Shown piece after piece: positions 50,401 through 56,400 of a DNA stretch of 64,000 nt. Where the stretch lies: assembly GCA_944472155.2 (NCBI GenBank), contig OX235279.1, forward strand, positions 149,814,199 through 149,878,198, read 5' to 3'. The notes beneath the pieces are model-generated. The model was given only the letters and a program-made list of their open reading frames with translations, did not search any database and was not told where the DNA came from. The position numbers and the translations under genes are program-made. Numbering within the stretch: position 1 is the stretch's first letter; each line of letters opens with the position of its first letter. This DNA is from Trichobilharzia szidati (Eukaryota; Platyhelminthes; Trematoda; Strigeidida; Schistosomatidae).

Positions 50401-53400
50401 CAAGCTATATTTGCTCAACAACTTGTAGCAATCTCTGAATGAAAAGTCAGACTAGACTTCCACATTCATATTTCCCAGTGAAATTTATGTTAGATTATCA
50501 CTCACGGTAATTGTGGATAGTCCTTGCTGGAATAGCAAATACGGTTCTTAATTCTTGTATTCTGCATTTATGTATGTGTGAAACTTGGTCACTGTGGTAG
50601 TATGTAATTCCAAATTAATTTGTTTCACAAAGTGAAACACTATTATTCTCTCGATGACGAAGTTTCAAACACAATTTATTACTGCTCATAATCATATCAT
50701 CAATTAGATCTACACAACATTCACACTTTCTTCTTCCAGGTCTCCTTAATCCTTCTCATTCCTCGTACGCGTGGTAGAAGAATTCTCCAGCTACCCATGA
50801 GGACACGTGTTGAATCGTTTACAACACACGTCGTATTCTCTCTCACTTGATTCGATGAATGAAGCTTCCAACATCAATCTCTTCCTACACTCTGTTGTAT
50901 TCGATTCTAACACTGTCATCTCAACTCATCCCACTGTGTCGTTGTGTGTTGTGTGTGTGTGCGTGTGTAATTGCATGTAGTGCTTGCCACAACTCAACTA
51001 TTCTACACATTTCTTATCTTATTCCAGTCAACTAATCTAGATTTTGGTTGATTTTTGTGCTCCGCCATCCTCGTGATTGACTCCGTTCTACTACTCTCAC
51101 TTATGTATTTGATTCGACAATCAGTGCGGTGTATTCGTTAAACTAAATTGTTGTGTTCATTGGTCTCGTTTGACAGGATCCTCTAACTGACAAAGTTTGT
51201 TTCTGAGTGAGATTGTGGGTTTGGATTCCACTTTCATTCCTGCCTGCCTTGCTGGAAATTCTATGTAACATATCCGAGGTTCCTTCTTTGAATGAAAGTA
51301 CTATTGATGATTTGAATTCTTTACTGTTGGTGTTGTCATTATTCTGTGTGCTTTTGTCATGCACTTCATTATTATTATTATCATTATAACCAGTATTATT
51401 GCCATTATCATTACTAATTGTCTCGTTTGACTGATTTGAGAATAGCATTGTGTCAACAAGTGAAGCAGTGTTATGCTTTGAAACACTGTAGGTGTTAAAC
51501 AACAGTTTTCTAAGTCGTAATCTGTCAGTTAAGACACACCCGAAATGGAGTATTATTCTCTAATTCCATTCTCAAAAGTTCGTCGATCATTGTGCAAACT
51601 GAAAAATGAAATCTCTAATGGATATAAGACTGAGATAATCGGTTTGAGAATCTTAGACGGAAAAAACTATAAGTAACTGAAGTACAACTAAGACTAATTG
51701 ACCACTTCCGCTTAAATACAGCTGGTAGCCCTTTTGTGTTTAAATCTTAGTAATATAAACCTCTTCAGTACCCAAGTTTGCGTCCATCTATGGTCATAAT
51801 TAAAATACACTATGACCAGCGAGTTGACTTATGCTATTTCAGACATTTGAATCAAGAAAGTGTGTCAGGCTTACTTACCATAGTTATAGCTTCTGCAAAA
51901 CGATAAAATCTTGTTGTTGATGCATCAATGATCCTATTTGGTTGACTGCAGATTTTCGTAGAGGAACCCGACGGCTTCAAAATATCCGGCCATCGGTTAT
52001 TCATCATTAATGAATCAATGGCTAGTATTGTTGACTTGACAGTTTCATATGCAGATAGGATGTCAAACTATTGATTTGCGGTTATGTTTTAATGTGAAAT
52101 GTTAAGATAAGTGAGAATTTACAAAATTAATTAAGCTGCATAAATAAGATATGAAGTAAGAGTACAGTAAATACATTCATAGAAGGCGAAATATAACTGA
52201 AACACAACAAACCATGATATAAATTCACAGTTGACACATTTGACAAGAGGCGTTAACATAAAATTCATCTTCGATCTAACTTAGACATAGGAGCTGAGTA
52301 TGATCTATATGCCTTCCTTGATCACACAACTAACTTTGATTCTGTGCCTACACTTCTTTCGTTAAACAAGCTTGATGCGACACAAGCAGAGTGCTGGATT
52401 AATATGTAGTCGCATTCCTATTTTTACAATAGAAACCAGTACACTGTTTACAATGAGAAGTCACCCACTACTTCACTTACTCCACCTGGTGTTCATCAAT
52501 GAGCTGTTCTTTCTCCTCTTCTCTTCTCTCCCTTCTTACTTGACTTACCGCATTCTTATAAAGACAATTTTGTTAAGAATGACGATGATCTGACTGTTCA
52601 TATGCAGGCTAATTCTCAGTCACACTGTTCCAAAATAAACAACTTTCTATCAGAAATAATTCAGTAGTGCTTGTCAGATAGTCTGAAGCTGATACCCTCC
52701 AAATGTCACGTTGTTAATTCATTTTCAGACGCAAGCGTGTGACCTACACCAATTGGATAGTTCACATGATTGTACTGTCATGCACAGCACTGAAGTTGTG
52801 ACTAAGTAGGATGTTAAATACCGAAGACTGTGTATTTCGTCTGATTTTTATTCATGTTAGTCTCCAGAAAGATATTTCGCTTAGCCTTAGTTCTACGTAA
52901 GGGAAACTTACGGAATCTTTCGAAGTGAAAACGGGAGTAAGACAAGCTGGTTGCCTATTATCGCCACTAATTTTCCTGATTGTAGTAGATTGGATAATGT
53001 GACAGGCAGACAGTGGGCAGCGAGGAAATAGGCGTAAAATGGACCCTCACAAAAAACTTGGAGGATCTGGACTCCACCGGTAATATATGTCTGATTTCCC
53101 ACAAACTGGGAGATATGCAAGTGAAAAGCAACAAGTTGGCAGAACAAGCATCCAGAGAAGATAGGACTTCAGGTGAACATAGAGAAAACAGATGTGGTGG
53201 AGATTCCTGGCTAACAGCAACAACAACAGCAACAGACAATAATCAGCATAAATGGGAGGAACCTGAAAGAAACAACCTCCTTTACCTACCTGGGAAGCAT
53301 TGTCTCAACTACAGGCGGAACTGACGAGGATATCAAAGCAGGAATCAGGAAAGCAAGGCAAGCTTTCATTACTCTCAAGTCTGTGTGGAGGTCAACAGCA

Positions 53401-56400
53401 CTCAGCATCAAAAATAAGATCCGGATTTTCAACTCCAATGTGAAGTCAGTGCTACTCATACGGATCAGAGACTTGGCGCCGCGTCATGAAGAGCACCTCA
53501 AACAAACTACAGACCTTCATCAACAGCTGTCTTCGCTCAATACTCAAGATCAGATGGCCGGTCAGAAAAGGTCAGCAATAGTGAGGGATCTTCAGGAGCG
53601 AACCAACCAGGAACCGATTGTGAAACAAATAGGCAGGAAGAAATGGAGATGGATTGGCCATACTCTAAGGAAACCATCAAATGACATCACTAGACAAGCC
53701 CTCGAGTGGAAGCCGAAAGGGAAGCGGCGAGTTGGTCGTCAGTGCAAGGGTGACTTGGAGGAGGTCATGTGAAGAGGAGATGAAAGCATGTGGCAGACGT
53801 GCAGACAGGTGAAAACGCTGGCAGAGGACCTAACGCTGTGGAGACGTGCGGCTCAAGCCCTATTTTCCTCAGGAATTAAAGGAAATAATAGTAATATAAT
53901 AATAATAAGGGAGTTAAAAAGATCTGGTATCACTCAGTCATTTCCTACTTTCTAAGTTTGTTAATTCTCATAGTGTACCTATTCTGCTTTACTGCTGCCC
54001 TCTTAATCTTCCCTGAACTTAAGCTGTGAGTAAGGTGTTGCTGAACGAACTCGTTGTTACTGTTGATTTTTAAATAAACTGATGCGTAACTACTGATTTT
54101 TGTCTTCGCTTCATTTTAAAACTCAACATTAATAAGTTTCTTTTTAACAAAAATTAATTCTATTCCACTCCCATGCGACTGAGCTTATGCGATAGGAAAT
54201 ATTTAGCGGATATGTCTTGATTTCATTGCACAGCAGTTATGTGAACAGTAGTTACAATATAACAAGGGTATTCCAATTTCGGCTAGTGTTTACATATAAA
54301 GAAGGAGAGTAAGATGCACCACGTAGCATACTTAATAAGAAAGGAATTACAATGTATTTCAAGTCAGAAAAGTCACCATGAAGAAAGCTTTGTACGGCTT
54401 GTAATTTCACTGATAAAAATAATACCTTTCAGACTGCCTGTAACACGAAGTTATAGACATATCTAATCGTAGTTTAGAAATCTCTCTTTAAAAGCCAGAA
54501 AACACGGTGATAAAAAAGGTCTGACTATATATTTTTCTTCTAATAAAACCGTAGTGATTCCATCAAAATGTGTTGCACTAAACACTTAACGTTAGTGAGT
54601 TTAAATTTACGTCTGCTGTCCTTTTATAGATTTTATAAGAGGATTATCTTACTAAGACGGAACTTTCAGATAATCAGGATGCGTAAGTAAATAGGAGAAC
54701 TATCCTACAGTAACACAGTACCATCCAGTTCACTGTGAAAGATAAAAGAAATTAACTAACGACTGTGGTAAGACAACTATGTTTGCTCAATGGTTGTTTT
54801 ATTTAAGCATTCGACGTTTTGTTAGTTATTGTCCCTGTTTGAAGCAGCCAACTGTGGGATATTGATGGGCACAGATAGCGGAGCACTTGAGGTGGCTTTC
54901 GCCCCACTTTAGACTCATCAGATCTGCGTGCTTGCATTACAGTGAGCGATGAGGTTCTTAATAAAACTCCAGTTTAGAATCCACCGTTTCAAAGCACAAA
55001 AGCGCTATTGACGAGGCCCACCCATTTTGTAACCGGTTTCAAGTTCTATTTATTGAAAGTTGGGTTTTCAGTTATCTTTTTCACTGCATCATCCCATGTA
55101 AGAAAAAGTGTACGCCTTCGATCACACTGATATTCGCTCCACTTGAGATCAAACAGATCAGCGAGCTATTCGGTCGACGATTCACTTTGTCAATGAAGAC
55201 CAACCGTTTCAGTCCAGTAGAACAAACAGATGCCAGCCGCAAGTTTCAGTAAGTAAAATACAAATTATTTTGTTTGAATATTATTACTTTCAGCTGCTCA
55301 AAGCGTAAATTATCAATTTTCTGAAAAGAGAAACTTGTTGATCTATGGATACACACCTGAAAAATTGTTTAAATGGTAGGATAGAATGAAAACAAAATAT
55401 ATTAAAATATTACAGTAGTATCTTGAACCAATAATTGCTAAATTTGATACTGAGTCCTGAACTCTATTATTCTCTTCCCAAAAATTATTTATGAGGAGAA
55501 ACAGATTTGAGCTCAAGTAAAAATAAAGAAGGAATCGAGTATAAATTTAGAGAGACCTTTAAAATAATACGACAGTTCAGTGAAATCTGTTACGTTACAC
55601 TTGTCTTGGAATGATTCTCTAGCTAACTGCAAGAAATTGACAGTTTACAGTACACAGTTTTCCACCGATAATCAAGTTTCATTATTTTACTTGAATAATT
55701 ATGCCACAGTATCTTTGTAAGATGTGATAAAACTGAGACTTGTCTAGCCTAATAAACAATCTTGATGGAATTGTGAAAAATAGATCTGAGGTACCTCAGT
55801 TTTTTGGAGTGTAATTCGCAATAAAATCCATGCAGATGTATTAAATTCATAAACGTGTACGTATCTTTATGATGGCGAACGAATAAAACACAGTTGACAA
55901 GCTTCAGCAAGATACCTTGATATGTTGAAAGGTGAAATAAAGGCCGACTATTCTCAATGCCATGTATCAAGCGATCCACAACGGAAAACTCAGCGAAGCC
56001 TTTGCTATGAAAGCAAGAGTCAGACAAGGCTGCGTACCATTACCAACGATGATATTCCTAATTGTGGTGGACTGGATCATTCAGGAGACTACGTAGAGCG
56101 AGAAGATAGAAATACGTTGGACCGATAACAAGACTCTAGAAGATCTAAGCATCACGTATGATTTATCTCTAATGCCACACTAACTCAAAGATCTACAGGC
56201 GAAACCAACAAACTGATACAAGAGGCTGACAGCGAAGACAAGACTTCAAGTGAAAAGAGAAAGAAAAGACTGAAGTGATGAAGATAACCAACCAACCAAC
56301 ACACCAACAACAACAAGAAGCACCAATCAATATCAACGCCAGAAATTTGAAACACGTCACTCTCTTCACTTATACAGACAACATCGTTTCAACTACAGGA

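Noticed and set aside
54066..55939. Additional receptor exon in the large element-poor stretch
   Set aside because: The exons at 57353 and 51879 already join in phase and cover adjacent family segments; no stretch here has matching residues with splice sites.
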